The notes beneath the pieces were generated by a model. The model was given only the letters and a program-made list of their open reading frames with translations, had not been told where the DNA came from and did no database searches. The position numbers and the translations under genes were made by a program. This document shows, one piece after another, positions 7,717 to 19,672 of a stretch of DNA of 64,000 bases (the stretch's first letter is position 1; each line of letters begins with the position of its first letter). The stretch covers positions 2,596,001 through 2,660,000 of the forward strand of contig NZ_CP118247.1 in the NCBI RefSeq assembly GCF_028816475.1, written 5' to 3'. The stretch comes from Devosia rhodophyticola (lineage in GTDB: Bacteria; Pseudomonadota; Alphaproteobacteria; Rhizobiales; Devosiaceae).

Positions 7717-9696
7717 CTAGAGCGTAATGCGGTAGATGCCGAACCCATCGTCGCTGGTCTTGCCGGTCGACTCTATTTTTACCGCCGAAACGTCAGCAAC
7801 GTGATCGGCTGCCTTGGGGCCGGTTTCGAACAACACCGTTGTGCCCCCGATTGGCGCCAGCGCCCAGTTGCTATCAGCAGAGGGGTTGATGGTGCCGTTT
7901 TCAACGATGAAGCGGACCAACAGGTCGCGGTTGGTGTCCGGTCCCTTGAAGATGATGACGTCGGGGCCGATGCCGGGGAAGTTGCCGCCGCCACCGGCGC
8001 GATAATTGTTGGTGGCGATGACGAATTCGGCGGCTGGATCAATCGGCTTGCCTTCATACATCAGATCAATGATGCGGCTGGCGTCCGGATTTGGCTCTTC
8101 CTTGCCGTCGGCAGAGAAGCGCGAGGGCTGGGTGAGGTCGATCTTGTAGGTGACCCCGTCGATGACGTCGAAATTGTAGGACGGGAAATCATTGTTGATC
8201 AGGGGCGCGTCGACGGCACCTTTTTCGACCTGATTAAAGATGCCTGCGGAGCGTTCCAGCCAGTTCTTGACGTCGGCGCCGGTGATTTTTACCGCCTGAA
8301 TGGTATTTGGATAGAGGTAAAGATCGGCCACATTCTTGATGGCGACAGGACCGACAGGGACGTCGGTATAATAATCAGCGCCGCCACGACCACCAGCCTT
8401 GAAGGGGGCCGCTGCAGACAGGATGGGGAGGGCTTCCCATTGGGTGCCCTTCATCATCTGTTTCAAATACCAGGTCTGTGCCTGTGAAACGATCTGGACG
8501 GACGGGTCATCGGCGACCAGGGCAAAATATGAGTAGAGTGGTGCGGAGGTTTCGCCAACCGGGCGGCGCACATATTCAATGGTTTCGTCGTGATCGGTCT
8601 GGGCAGCGGCGGCAACCGTGGCTTCGTTTTCAACCAAGGGCTGAACCTTGCCATCGACACGCTCGAAAATCGGGCGGGCTTCGGAGGTATGGGAAAGGAC
8701 AGCCCATTTGCCCTCGGCATCCTGTTCGAGCAGCAAGTCGATCAAGCCCATATGGGAACCCCAGAATCCAGCCATGACGGCAGGCTTGCCGTTCAGGGTG
8801 CCAGCGTCGGTATCGGCACCGGGAATGTCGGCATAATCGGGGCCGGGGAAGACGCGATGCTGGTGGCCAGTCAGGACGACGTCGATGCCATCAACAGCGG
8901 CGAGCTGAAGCGAGGCGTTTTCCGCGCCGGGGGTGTCGTCGTCAGCAATGCCGGAGTGCGACAGGGCAATCACCAGATCAACGCCCATAGCGCGGATTTT
9001 GGGAATATAGGCCTTTGCGGTTTCAACGATGTCGCGGGTGCTGACCTTGCCCTGCAGATGGGTGGCATCCCAAGTCATGATCTGGGGTGGCAGAAAGCCG
9101 ATAAGGCCGATCTTGACGGTGGATTTGGCACCGGCACCGTCGGTTACTTCCTTTTCGATGATGCGGAACGGCTCGAGATAGGTTTCGTCGTCCAGCGGAT
9201 CGGCGGCAAGCGTGTCGCCCTTGACCAGATTGGCGGAAACGAACGGGAAGTTGGCACCCGACAGGGCCTGATCGAGGTAATCGAGACCATAGTTGAATTC
9301 GTGATTGCCCAAGGTCGCGGCTTCGTAGCCCAGCGTGTTCATGGCTGCGATCATGGGGTGAACATGGTCGGTGAGGCCCTTTTCATAGGCGATATAGTCG
9401 CCCATTGGATTGCCCTGAATGATATCGCCATTGTCGATCAGCATGGAGTTGCCCGCTTCGGCGCGGATCGAGTCGATGATTGAAGCGGTACGCGCCAGAC
9501 CCATGGTATCGTTGGGCTTGTCAGCGTAATAATCATAGGGGAAGACCGCGACGTGCAAATCGGTTGTTTCGATGATGCGCAAATGGGCCTGGTTGGCCTG
9601 CGCGCTGGCAGCAAAAGGATGCAATACAGCCATCGCACCGATGCTGGCAGAGCCGGCAAGGAACGTACGACGAGATAGTTTAGGATCAAATTTCAT
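7717..9696 (-). CDS. cpdB: periplasmic 2',3'-cyclic-nucleotide 2'-phosphodiesterase/3'-nucleotidase
   Basis: The protein of 659 residues begins with a twin-arginine signal (SRRTFLAG near residue 7-14, then a hydrophobic stretch and a cut near ASAQA), so it is exported folded. The metallophosphatase domain shows the metal motifs [34 protein letters not shown] and GHQHRVFPG. The C-terminal half is the 5'-nucleotidase substrate domain, with [12 protein letters not shown] as a landmark. The length matches CpdB proteins. The enzyme degrades cyclic and 3'-nucleotides for scavenging. The ATG at 9696 follows GGAG; the longer frame to 9804 lies before the signal peptide and was not used. Confidence 0.92.
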   Translation of the reverse strand: MKFDPKLSRRTFLAGSASIGAMAVLHPFAASAQANQAHLRIIETTDLHVAVFPYDYYADKPNDTMGLARTASIIDSIRAEAGNSMLIDNGDIIQGNPMGDYIAYEKGLTDHVHPMIAAMNTLGYEAATLGNHEFNYGLDYLDQALSGANFPFVSANLVKGDTLAADPLDDETYLEPFRIIEKEVTDGAGAKSTVKIGLIGFLPPQIMTWDATHLQGKVSTRDIVETAKAYIPKIRAMGVDLVIALSHSGIADDDTPGAENASLQLAAVDGIDVVLTGHQHRVFPGPDYADIPGADTDAGTLNGKPAVMAGFWGSHMGLIDLLLEQDAEGKWAVLSHTSEARPIFERVDGKVQPLVENEATVAAAAQTDHDETIEYVRRPVGETSAPLYSYFALVADDPSVQIVSQAQTWYLKQMMKGTQWEALPILSAAAPFKAGGRGGADYYTDVPVGPVAIKNVADLYLYPNTIQAVKITGADVKNWLERSAGIFNQVEKGAVDAPLINNDFPSYNFDVIDGVTYKIDLTQPSRFSADGKEEPNPDASRIIDLMYEGKPIDPAAEFVIATNNYRAGGGGNFPGIGPDVIIFKGPDTNRDLLVRFIVENGTINPSADSNWALAPIGGTTVLFETGPKAADHVADVSAVKIESTGKTSDDGFGIYRITL

Positions 9697-9849
9697 CACA
9701 TTTCTCCACGACAGATTACTGGTTGAAACGGGCAGAACGGAACCTAGCCGATTATATTCGATCAGGCCTGGGTGAGCGCTGTTGGGCCTCACGTGCCGCT
9801 GCATGGTGACGCTGCGATGACGGCGGCGCCCAGAGTGTTAGGATTTTTG

Positions 9850-9861
9850 GACCATATGGTC
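9850..9861. promoter_or_regulatory. 12-bp palindrome upstream of metallopeptidase gene
   Basis: GACCATATGGTC is a perfect palindrome about 70 bases upstream of the metallopeptidase start and 150 bases upstream of the divergent nucleotidase. It has the size of a dimeric repressor site. No regulator gene is next to it, so its role is open. Confidence 0.3.
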
Positions 9862-9932
9862 AAATATTTTTACATTACGATTTGCCCTGCACCAGATATG
9901 TATGTTGGGGACAGTAAAATGGAGACAAATCC

Positions 9933-10862
9933 ATGAAGTGGCGTGGGCGGGAGCGCAGCTCCAATATTGACGATCGGCGCGGCGCGGGTGGCCGACCCGG
10001 CGGCTTGAGCGGCGGTCTCGGGCGGGGCGGTTTTCGCATTCCGACAGGCGGGGGCCGCGGCGGCGGCGGTCGTGGTGGCGGGATAGGGCTGGTTGGGATT
10101 GTAGTGATTCTGGGTCTGATCTGGGTCACGACCGGGCAAAATCCGATTGATATCATTTCAGGTATGAACGGGGCACCGACCACTTCGAGTTCGGCAGCCC
10201 AGCGTCCGTTGCCATCAGCCGGGCAGGACGAACTGGCCGATTTTGTTGGCGTGGTGGTCAAGGAAACCGAAGATTTGTGGACGCAGAAATTTGCCGACGC
10301 CGGGTCGCAGTATAGTGCGCCGGTCGTGGTGCTGTTCAGCGGCGGCACTCAATCGGGGTGCGGCGTGGCGGACGCAAGAACCGGGCCATTTTATTGTCCC
10401 GAAGATCAGAAGGTTTATATAGATCTGGCATTCTATGATCAGCTTAGGCAGGAGTTCGGGGCGCCGGGGGATTTTGCCCAGGCCTATGTGCTGGCCCATG
10501 AAGTGGGGCATCATGTGCAGAACCTGACTGGCGTATTGCCGCAGTTCAATCGGGCGCGGGCGAGCATGAGCGCCACCGAGGCCAATGCTTATTCGGTGCG
10601 GGTGGAATTGCAGGCCGATTGCTATGCCGGCATTTGGGCCAATTATGCCGGTGAGCAAAATCTGGTTGAAACCGGTGATTTCGAGGAGGCTTTGAACGCC
10701 GCCGACCAGATTGGTGATGATACGCTGCAAAAACGAATGCAGGGCTATGCGGTGCCCAAGACCTTCAATCACGGCACATCCAAGCAGCGCCAGACCTGGT
10801 TTGCGCGCGGCTATCAGAGCGGCGATGTCAGCCAGTGTGATACTTTTTCAGGCTCGGTCTGA
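9933..10862 (+). CDS. putative neutral zinc metallopeptidase (YpfJ family)
   Basis: The 309-residue protein has a glycine- and arginine-rich cytosolic start (MKWRGRERSSN, then RGGGGRGGG), a single membrane helix at about residues 51-66, and an outer domain with HExxH at H189-H193 (AHEVGHHVQNLTG). Downstream RVELQADCYAGIWA supplies the usual third metal ligand region. This order is diagnostic of the COG2321/YpfJ family of predicted neutral zinc metallopeptidases. GGAGA lies at 9920-9924. The gene ends 19 bases before a bidirectional terminator shared with carA. Confidence 0.9.
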   Translation: MKWRGRERSSNIDDRRGAGGRPGGLSGGLGRGGFRIPTGGGRGGGGRGGGIGLVGIVVILGLIWVTTGQNPIDIISGMNGAPTTSSSAAQRPLPSAGQDELADFVGVVVKETEDLWTQKFADAGSQYSAPVVVLFSGGTQSGCGVADARTGPFYCPEDQKVYIDLAFYDQLRQEFGAPGDFAQAYVLAHEVGHHVQNLTGVLPQFNRARASMSATEANAYSVRVELQADCYAGIWANYAGEQNLVETGDFEEALNAADQIGDDTLQKRMQGYAVPKTFNHGTSKQRQTWFARGYQSGDVSQCDTFSGSV

Positions 10863-10880
10863 ACAGGCACGAATTGAAAA

Positions 10881-10909
10881 AGGCCGCTCCCATCGCTGGG
10901 GCGGCCTTA
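10881..10909. terminator. bidirectional Rho-independent terminator
   Basis: AAGGCCGCTCC pairs with GGGGCGGCCTT (8 perfect pairs plus a G-T and two G-C). It is flanked by GAAAA on the left and a CTTTTT run at 10912-10917 on the right, so it can stop both the metallopeptidase transcript and the convergent carA transcript. Confidence 0.85.
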
Positions 10910-10929
10910 ACTTTTTGGTCACGGCGCAA

Positions 10930-12135
10930 TCAGGCGGCGGGCGCTACATATTCCGGTTTCTGGGCGAGCCCTTTTTGTGCCCGCACGTGATTAAGAAAGC
11001 GCGTGAACAGATAGTGGCTGTCGCGCGGGCCGGGGCTGGCCTCGGGGTGGTACTGGACCGAGAATACCGGCTTGCCATCCACCGATAGACCAGCATTTGA
11101 GCCATCAAACAGCGAAACGTGGGTTTCGGTGATGCCTGGGGGCAGGCTGGCTTTTTCGACGGCGAAGCCATGGTTCATTGAGGTGATCTCGACCTTGCCG
11201 GTGGTCAAATCCTTGACCGGATGGTTGGCGCCGTGATGACCCTGATGCATTTTTGTGGTGGTGGCACCCAGTGCGAGGCCGAGCAACTGATGGCCCAGGC
11301 AAATGCCGAACATGGGCTTGCCGGTATCGAGCAGGGTCTTGATGGTGGGGACCGCATATTGGCCGGTGGCCGCCGGATCGCCAGGGCCGTTGGACAGGAA
11401 AATGCCATCGGGATTGTGTGACAGAATATCGGCCGCCGAGGCGCTGGCAGGGACAACCGTTACTTTGGCGCCCTGATCGGCGAGGCAGCGCAGGATATTG
11501 CGCTTGGCGCCGAAATCGACGGCGACGATATGAAATTCGGGGTCTTCGAGGGTGCCGTAGCCTTCGCCCAGTTTCCAGCCAGTCTGATCCCAGTGGTAGG
11601 TCTGGGCGGTGGTGACTTCGCGCGCCAGATCGAGGCCAACAAGACCGGGGAAGGCGTTGAGTTCGGCCTTGATCGAGGCTTCATCGAAATGGCCGTCGGG
11701 GGCGTGTGCCACAACGCCATTGGGCATGCCCGACTGGCGGATCAGCGCGGTGAGCGCCCGCGTGTCGATGCCGGTGATGCCAACGATGTTGCGTTTCTTG
11801 AGCCAGGTATCGAGTTTTTCGAGGGAACGATAATTGGACGGGTTGGTAATGTCGGCCTTGAGCACGACGCCGCGTACGCCCGATAGCGCGGCCATATTGA
11901 CGGTTTCGGTATCTTCGTCATTGGCCCCGACATTGCCGATGTGCGGGAAGGTGAAGGTAACGATCTGGCCAGCGTAGGAAGGGTCGGTCAGAATTTCCTG
12001 ATAGCCGGTCATGGCGGTATTGAAGCAGATCTCGCCAGCCGAATGGCCGACGGCACCAATGCCGCGGCCTTCGAGGCGCGTGCCATCGGCCAAAATCAGG
12101 AGGGCGGTCGCGGGTGATTGTTCCCAGCCGGTCAT
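10930..12135 (-). CDS. carA: carbamoyl-phosphate synthase small subunit
   Basis: The 401-residue protein is the glutamine amidotransferase partner of CarB, giving ammonia for carbamoyl phosphate. It has the N-terminal CarA domain (ALLILADGTRLEGRGIG, then FNTAMTGYQEILTDPSY) and a class I amidotransferase domain with the nucleophile Cys279 in GICLGHQLLGLALG and the histidine in QYHPEASPGP. The start at 12135 follows GGAG; the longer frame to 12204 adds histidine-rich sequence unlike CarA. It is on the same strand as carB at the window start. Confidence 0.96.
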   Translation of the reverse strand: MTGWEQSPATALLILADGTRLEGRGIGAVGHSAGEICFNTAMTGYQEILTDPSYAGQIVTFTFPHIGNVGANDEDTETVNMAALSGVRGVVLKADITNPSNYRSLEKLDTWLKKRNIVGITGIDTRALTALIRQSGMPNGVVAHAPDGHFDEASIKAELNAFPGLVGLDLAREVTTAQTYHWDQTGWKLGEGYGTLEDPEFHIVAVDFGAKRNILRCLADQGAKVTVVPASASAADILSHNPDGIFLSNGPGDPAATGQYAVPTIKTLLDTGKPMFGICLGHQLLGLALGATTTKMHQGHHGANHPVKDLTTGKVEITSMNHGFAVEKASLPPGITETHVSLFDGSNAGLSVDGKPVFSVQYHPEASPGPRDSHYLFTRFLNHVRAQKGLAQKPEYVAPAA

Positions 12136-12325
12136 GGTGGAGCTCCTTGGTGTGTGCGTCGTGTGGCAACGGCACGAATAGTGCGGGGCACTGTTCGTTG
12201 TCACGGTCTGCGCAATGGCGGTTGAGAGCTTCTCTTAAGAGGGGCGTCTTCAACACGCAAGTGGCATAGTGGCGTTTGCAGCGCTATATGGGGGTGAAAC
12301 AGCATTGGGCAAGAGGACTAAATAG

Positions 12326-12781
12326 ATGCGCGAACAATTCAGCGAAGGCCTCAAACTGGCTCTTAAGGCCCGCGATGCACGGCGCACGTCGACCTTGCGG
12401 ATGATCAATTCAGCGATCAACGACAAGGACATCGCCGCGCGCGGCGAGAATCGTGGCCCGGCAACCAACGAAGAAATTCTGGTGCTGCTGCAAAAAATGG
12501 TCAAACAGCGCGAAGAAAGCTTTGCCATTTATGTCGAAGCGGGTCGCACGGATCTGGCGACCGTGGAGAAGGAAGAGATCGACATTCTCAACGAGTTCCT
12601 GCCCAAAGGGCTGAGCGAGGCGGAAGTGGATGCCGCTATTGCTGCTGCGATTGCCGCGACTGGCGCTGAGGGGCCCAAGGACATGGGCAAGGTCATTGGT
12701 CAGCTCAAGGCCGATTATCCGGGGCGGATCGATTTTGGCAAGGCTTCGGGCAAGGTCAAGGCGGCCTTGATCGGCGGTTAG
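12326..12781 (+). CDS. GatB/YqeY domain protein
   Basis: The 151-residue protein (MREQFSEGLKLALKARDARR, LRMINSAINDKDI, KEEIDILNEFLPKGLSE, DMGKVIGQLKADYPGRID) is a standalone YqeY protein, related to the tRNA-binding tail of GatB, of uncertain function. It sits next to carA and upstream of dnaG and rpoD, which is its usual place in Hyphomicrobiales. AAGAGGACT lies before the ATG. Its TAG stop overlaps the stop of the convergent MFS gene by four bases. Confidence 0.93.
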   Translation: MREQFSEGLKLALKARDARRTSTLRMINSAINDKDIAARGENRGPATNEEILVLLQKMVKQREESFAIYVEAGRTDLATVEKEEIDILNEFLPKGLSEAEVDAAIAAAIAATGAEGPKDMGKVIGQLKADYPGRIDFGKASGKVKAALIGG

Positions 12782-13965
12782 GCTGGTGTTGCGGCCAGTG
12801 ACGGGGGTATTGCGCCCGTCCGGCGCTCCCAGACGTAGGAAATGAACGCCACCGCGAAAGCCAGGGTCAGCGTTCCCGCGCCGACCCAGGGAAGGGCGCG
12901 ATAGCCAGCGGGCGATTGCAGCACCAAGCCGCCCACAGCCGCGCCGATGGCGATGCCGATATTGAAGCCGGTGGGGATCAGCGATGAGGCCAGGTTTGGC
13001 GCATCACCGGCCCATTGCAACACCCGCGATTGGACCGGGGCGCTGAACGAAAAATTTATGCCACCCCAGACGAACATGGCGATCGCCATGGGCAGCGGAT
13101 AGGGGCTGGCGAGAAAAAGCACTACATGGATTGCAGCCAATAGCGCCAGAATGGTGATCAGCGACGGCATCAAGCGCCAATCGGCAAGGCGTCCCCCGGC
13201 GAAAACGCCAATTGTCGAACCGGTGCCCAAGAGCAAGAGCAGCCAGGGGAGCAAACTTGCGTCAACGCCGGTGATGGTAAGCAGCAACGGGGCTATATAG
13301 GTGAAAATGCTGGCCTGTCCGATCATTGCCAGAATGACGATGAGCAGGGACAGAATGATCTGCTGGCGCCCCAACGCCTTGAACTCGCGACGAAAACTGG
13401 ACCTGGTCGATGCAGTGCTAATGGTTTTGGGCAGGTAGAGCGCGATGGCGATGGTTGCCAGCAGGCCTAGGCCACCGACCGCCCAGAACGTGGCTCGCCA
13501 GCCCAGAACATTGCCGATTGCCGTGCCGCCGGGCACGCCTAGAATAGTTGAGACGGTCAAGCCGGACAGTATGAGCGCGACTGCGGAACCGCGTTTATGG
13601 GGCGGTACCAGACCGGTCGCAACGATCGAGGCGACGCCAAAATAGGTGCCGTGCACGGCGGCCACCAGAACGCGGGCCGCCATGAGGGTTTCAAAATTCG
13701 GGGCGAGCGCACACAGAACCTGCCCAATGGTGAAAATGGTGCTGAGACCCAGAATCAGCGTCTTGCGACTGAGTTTTTTGGAAAAGACCGCCAACACCGG
13801 ACCGCCCAGTGCAATGCCGACAGCATAGCCGGTGACGAGATAGCCCGCCGTAGGGATGGAAATGGTCAGGCCGGTTGCGACCTCCGGCAAGACGCCAGCG
13901 ATGACGAATTCGGCAGTGCCGAAAGCGAAAGCGGCGACAAACAGGGCGATTAGCGGCAGCGACAT
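12778..13965 (-). CDS. MFS transporter (AraJ/YdhP-like efflux permease)
   Basis: The product of 395 residues has twelve predicted membrane helices. It starts MSLPLIALFVAAFAFGTAEF, and the GTAEFVIAG signature is typical of the drug/sugar efflux MFS proteins such as AraJ, YdhP and SotB. The loop after helix 2 reads KKLSRKTLILG, the family A motif. The substrate is not predictable. It is inserted between YqeY and dnaG on the opposite strand, so it is probably an addition to the conserved carA-rpoD block. Confidence 0.88.
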   Translation of the reverse strand: MSLPLIALFVAAFAFGTAEFVIAGVLPEVATGLTISIPTAGYLVTGYAVGIALGGPVLAVFSKKLSRKTLILGLSTIFTIGQVLCALAPNFETLMAARVLVAAVHGTYFGVASIVATGLVPPHKRGSAVALILSGLTVSTILGVPGGTAIGNVLGWRATFWAVGGLGLLATIAIALYLPKTISTASTRSSFRREFKALGRQQIILSLLIVILAMIGQASIFTYIAPLLLTITGVDASLLPWLLLLLGTGSTIGVFAGGRLADWRLMPSLITILALLAAIHVVLFLASPYPLPMAIAMFVWGGINFSFSAPVQSRVLQWAGDAPNLASSLIPTGFNIGIAIGAAVGGLVLQSPAGYRALPWVGAGTLTLAFAVAFISYVWERRTGAIPPSLAATPA

Positions 13966-14124
13966 GGGTAAACCGGCGAGCGGGTCTCAAGGGAAAGCCT
14001 GCTCAGACCACGGGGCGGTGGATGACGCAACGCACATTTGTTGTTGATGAGTTCTCAAAAACTTGAATGGCGAATATTACCAGCTACATTTGAGGGAGGC
14101 CCATGATGGGGAATGGAGACTGAA

Positions 14125-14688
14125 ATGGCGGTATCTACAGAGACCAAGCGCCGGTTTGCGGCGGCGACGGCGTTGCGCGGCGTGCTGATGCTGTTGGCGG
14201 GGCTTTATACGCTGATCTGGCCGGGGCAGGCGCTGACGGTGCTGGTGCTGTTTGGCGGCATATTGCTGATTGTTGATGGCGTGCTGGGGCTTTGGAGCCT
14301 GACGTTTGGTGGCGGCAAGAGCGGCAATTACTGGTTTGACGTGGTCGCCAATGCGCTCAGCCTTATTCTCGGGATATTGATTTTCATCAGCCCACTGATC
14401 GCAACCATCCTGACCGCTTCATTGTTGGCAACGCTGGTCGGCATTGTGGCACTGGGCGTTGGCATCATGCAGATGGTTGTGGTGGTGCGGGAGCGGGCGC
14501 TTTATGCCCATATCTGGCCCGTCATCCTGTCTGGCGTCAGCTATGTCGTCATTGGGCTGGTGTTCCTGTTTTTTCCATTGGTCAGCACCACGGTCATGGT
14601 GATGTTTGGCGGGATCATGTTGATCGTTTTGTCGCTCGGTCTTTTTGGCTGGGCGTGGAAACTTTATCAGCGGACGCGCTCGGCCTAG
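14125..14688 (+). CDS. HdeD/DUF308-family membrane protein
   Basis: The 187-residue protein has six predicted helices in three repeated pairs, with the short cytosolic start MAVSTETKRRFAAATALRGV. The helices carry the family's repeated pattern (LLIVDGVLGLWSL, GIVALGVGIMQMV, GIMLIVLSLGLFG). In enterics HdeD is linked to acid resistance, but for this protein no role is shown. GGAG at 14115-14118 favours the ATG at 14125 over the ATG at 14113. Confidence 0.83.
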   Translation: MAVSTETKRRFAAATALRGVLMLLAGLYTLIWPGQALTVLVLFGGILLIVDGVLGLWSLTFGGGKSGNYWFDVVANALSLILGILIFISPLIATILTASLLATLVGIVALGVGIMQMVVVVRERALYAHIWPVILSGVSYVVIGLVFLFFPLVSTTVMVMFGGIMLIVLSLGLFGWAWKLYQRTRSA

Positions 14689-14734
14689 TACCGAAAATCA
14701 GTGACAGAGCGCAGGGTAACGCTTAGGTAGAGCC

Positions 14735-16690
14735 ATGCGTTTTACCGACCAGTTTCTTGAAGAGATCCGCCAGCGCCTGCCGATAACGCAGGTGGTGGGC
14801 GAGCATGTGCTCTGGGACAAACGCAAGAGCCAGCCCGGGCGCGGCGACATGTGGGCGTGCTGCCCGTTTCATGGCGAAAAGAGCCCCAGTTTCCATGCAG
14901 ACGATAATCGCGGCATCTACCATTGCTTTGGCTGTGGGGTGACGGGCGATCATTTTCGGTTTCTGACCGAAAAAGTGGGCATGAGTTTTCCCGAAGCTGT
15001 GGAGCGATTGGCCGAAATGGCCGGAGTGCCGATGCCGGCGCGTGACGAGCGGCAGGAAAAGCGCGAAGCGGCGCAGCGCAGCCTGATTGATGTTATGGAA
15101 CTGGCGGCGAAATATTTTGAGGCGGGGCTCGTGCACAATATCGGGGCCAAAGCGCGCGGCTATCTGTTTGATCGCGGCGTTTCGGCGACCGCGCAAACAC
15201 GGTTTCGGCTGGGCTTTGCGCCCGACAGTCGCAATGGATTGAAGGAGCATCTGGCGCTCAATGGGGTGTCGGCGCAGGACATGATTGATACCGGGCTGGT
15301 GACCAGCCGCGAGGGCGATCCGCTGACATATGACCGGTTCCGCAATCGGGTGATGTTTCCGATCACTGATTTTCGCGGACGGGTGATTGCCTTTGGCGGG
15401 CGAGCGCTGTCCTCCGATGTACCGGCAAAATATCTCAATTCGCCCGAAACCGAACTGTTTCACAAACGGCAGGTGCTTTATAACGGACAGGCGGCGCGGC
15501 AGGCGGCGCGCGATGGCAAGAGCGTCATTGTGGTTGAGGGCTATCTTGATGTGATCGCCGCCGTTTCGGCCGGCTTTGAGGGGACGGTGGCGCCGTTGGG
15601 CACGGCCTTGACCGAAGAGCATCTGGTATTGTTGTGGCGAATGAGCGATGAGCCGGTCTTATGCTTTGATGGCGACAAGGCGGGGTTGAAGGCTGCCGAG
15701 CGCGCCGCCGACATCGTGATGCCGCATCTAAAGCCCGGACAAACCGTAAAAATTGCGACGTTGCCCGAGGGGCAGGACCCCGATGATCTGATCAAGGCGC
15801 AGGGGCGCGGTGCCTTTGCCGATGTGATCGAGCGGGCGCGGAGCCTGTCGGATATGATCTGGAGCATGGAAACTGGCGGGCTGGTGCCCGAAACACCCGA
15901 AGCGCGGGCGGCTTTGCAGGCCAAGCTGCGCGAACGGGCCAATTCGATCCAGGATTCATCGGTGCGGTTTCACTATGGCCAGGCGTTCGATGAAAAGCTG
16001 AAGGCGTTTTTTACACCCAGCCGCAGCGGTTATGATCCGCGTGGCGGTGGGCGAAGCAATTATGGACAGGGTGGCTACGGGCAGAAAAATTACGGGCAAA
16101 AGGGATTTGGGCGCGGCAGTCCCAAGCTGGTGTTGTCGGATACGCTGCGCAATTCGCGCATCGTCAAACCCAATTTGGCCAATAGCGATGCGACACCGCG
16201 CGAGGCAGCGATCATCATGTCGCTGGTCAATCATCCAGGCCTTGTCGAAGATCATTTTGAAGAACTGGCGATGCTGGATCTGGAAACGCCCATGGCGCAC
16301 AAAATCATTGGGGCCATTCTCGACCTTGTGATGCGGGATCACGATATTTCGGCGGCCAATCTGGGCGAGGCGCTGGGGGTGCGCGGATTTGGTGAAACTA
16401 TCGGGCGGATGCGCCAGTTATTGAACAGGCAGGGGGTGTGGCAAATATCTTCTGAGATCGCACAAACTGATGCGGAGACGGGATTGAGTCACGCGCTGGC
16501 CTTGCATAACAAGAAAGTTCAGCTAAATAAGGAACTCAAGGCAGCCGAAGCGGCGCTGGGCGAAGCCCCGAGCGAAGAAACCTTTGAAAGGCTGCGAGAC
16601 ATTAAGAACCAGATAACCACTGTCGATGGCACTGAGGCATTGATCGAAGGATTTGGTTCGCTATCGGGGCGCGCTACACGCAGTTTCTAG
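14735..16690 (+). CDS. dnaG: DNA primase
   Basis: The 651-residue primase makes RNA primers at the replication fork with DnaB. The N-terminal CHC2 zinc finger has Cys43, His46, Cys64 and Cys67 (CPFHGEKSPSF, then CFGCG). The TOPRIM core shows VVEGYLDVIA and CFDGDKAGLKAAER. A linker at about residues 430-455 is unusually rich in repeated GYGQ/NYGQ units before the DnaB-binding C-terminal domain. It is followed by rpoD in the same direction, as in most relatives. Confidence 0.97.
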   Translation: MRFTDQFLEEIRQRLPITQVVGEHVLWDKRKSQPGRGDMWACCPFHGEKSPSFHADDNRGIYHCFGCGVTGDHFRFLTEKVGMSFPEAVERLAEMAGVPMPARDERQEKREAAQRSLIDVMELAAKYFEAGLVHNIGAKARGYLFDRGVSATAQTRFRLGFAPDSRNGLKEHLALNGVSAQDMIDTGLVTSREGDPLTYDRFRNRVMFPITDFRGRVIAFGGRALSSDVPAKYLNSPETELFHKRQVLYNGQAARQAARDGKSVIVVEGYLDVIAAVSAGFEGTVAPLGTALTEEHLVLLWRMSDEPVLCFDGDKAGLKAAERAADIVMPHLKPGQTVKIATLPEGQDPDDLIKAQGRGAFADVIERARSLSDMIWSMETGGLVPETPEARAALQAKLRERANSIQDSSVRFHYGQAFDEKLKAFFTPSRSGYDPRGGGRSNYGQGGYGQKNYGQKGFGRGSPKLVLSDTLRNSRIVKPNLANSDATPREAAIIMSLVNHPGLVEDHFEELAMLDLETPMAHKIIGAILDLVMRDHDISAANLGEALGVRGFGETIGRMRQLLNRQGVWQISSEIAQTDAETGLSHALALHNKKVQLNKELKAAEAALGEAPSEETFERLRDIKNQITTVDGTEALIEGFGSLSGRATRSF

Positions 16691-16792
16691 AAAAATTTCT
16701 AGAACCGGCGCGTATGCGCGATTTTGCGTATGGCGATATATGCAAAAGGCCGAGCGAACCACAGGAAGCCATGTTAACACTTGGTTTACCAA
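16685..16792. promoter_or_regulatory. palindromes in the dnaG-rpoD intergenic region
   Basis: Two copies of the palindrome TTCTAGAA lie at 16685-16692 (overlapping the dnaG stop) and 16697-16704, with centres 12 bases apart. A separate perfect palindrome, TTGGTTTACCAA, is at 16781-16792. They may be operators or processing sites acting on rpoD; this is inference from symmetry only. Confidence 0.3.
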
Positions 16793-16870
16793 ACCTTTAC
16801 CTAGTCTTGAGCTATCCCCATTTATGACCTTACCGGCACCCGGCCGCTGACGGGTCCCGAGGAGCACCAG

Positions 16871-18958
<2,088 letters not shown>

Positions 18959-18970
18959 AGGGTAGAGCGA

Positions 18971-19264
18971 ATGGTGGCGGCGCGCCTGAAAATAACGGCG
19001 ATCCGCGCCATTGTGCCGTTCAAGCTGGTGGTGACGTTTACGGACGGTTCGAGCGGTACGTTTGATGCCGCTCCCATGATCGGGGAGCGGGGCGAGGGCA
19101 CCGAGGCCTTGCGTGACCGGCGCTTTTTCGGGCAGGTTGAACTGAGTAATGGCGTGCCCACCTGGCCAAACTATTTTCACCTGTCGCCAGACTGGTTGCG
19201 CGAAGAAATGCAAAAACGCGGCGAATTGCAACTGCCGCTGCCGGTGCGCCGTCCGCGGTATTAG
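18971..19264 (+). CDS. DUF2442-like small protein
   Basis: The 97-residue product starts 12 bases after the rpoD stop, with AGAG near the start. It contains VTFTDGSSGTFDAAPMIG, then LRDRRFFGQVELSNG and TWPNYFHLSPDWL, the typical order of the DUF2442 family, many members of which lie in toxin-antitoxin-like or small accessory operons. Here it follows rpoD directly and no partner toxin was found. It probably shares the rpoD transcript. Confidence 0.7.
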   Translation: MVAARLKITAIRAIVPFKLVVTFTDGSSGTFDAAPMIGERGEGTEALRDRRFFGQVELSNGVPTWPNYFHLSPDWLREEMQKRGELQLPLPVRRPRY

Positions 19265-19290
19265 TGCCGAACCGATCGAAGGAGTAGGTC

Positions 19291-19584
19291 ATGTCGTTTC
19301 TCAAAAAGCTGTTCGGGGGCGGGGAAGCCAGTTCTGATGAGCCCAAGGGCGACGCAGTGCTCGGCAAAGAGGACTACAAGGACTTCACCATCAAGGCGAT
19401 TGAGATGCGGGCCGGGAGCGAATATCAGCTGGCTGGCACCATCGAAAAAGAGGTGGACGGTGAGATCAAGAGCTACAGGTTCGTGCGGGCTGACCGGATG
19501 GGCAGCAAGGATGATCTGATTGCGCTGGCGATCAACAAAGGTCGGCAGATCATCGACGAACAGGGTACCGGTATTTTCAACTAG
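19291..19584 (+). CDS. HlyU-family protein
   Basis: The 97-residue protein reads MSFLKKLFGGGEASSD, then YKDFTIKAIEMRAGSEYQLA, and SYRFVRADRMGSKDDL. This matches the HlyU (PF10115-type) small proteins, named from a Vibrio activator of haemolysin but widespread in alphaproteobacteria with no known target. GAAGGAG precedes the ATG. It is third in the row rpoD - DUF2442 - HlyU and could be in the same transcript. Confidence 0.8.
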   Translation: MSFLKKLFGGGEASSDEPKGDAVLGKEDYKDFTIKAIEMRAGSEYQLAGTIEKEVDGEIKSYRFVRADRMGSKDDLIALAINKGRQIIDEQGTGIFN

Positions 19585-19672
19585 GGCCGGACAAGCCAGA
19601 AATTGCAAGATTTTTGAGGGGCACCCGCCAGGCGGCGAGTGGTCCGTGAACGGCTGAATTGGAGTGACTATC

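Noticed and set aside
16816..16823. CCCCATTT before rpoD as the -10 box of a heat-shock sigma-32 promoter
   Set aside because: No matching -35 element was found at the proper distance; the CTTGAG nearby is only a few bases upstream.
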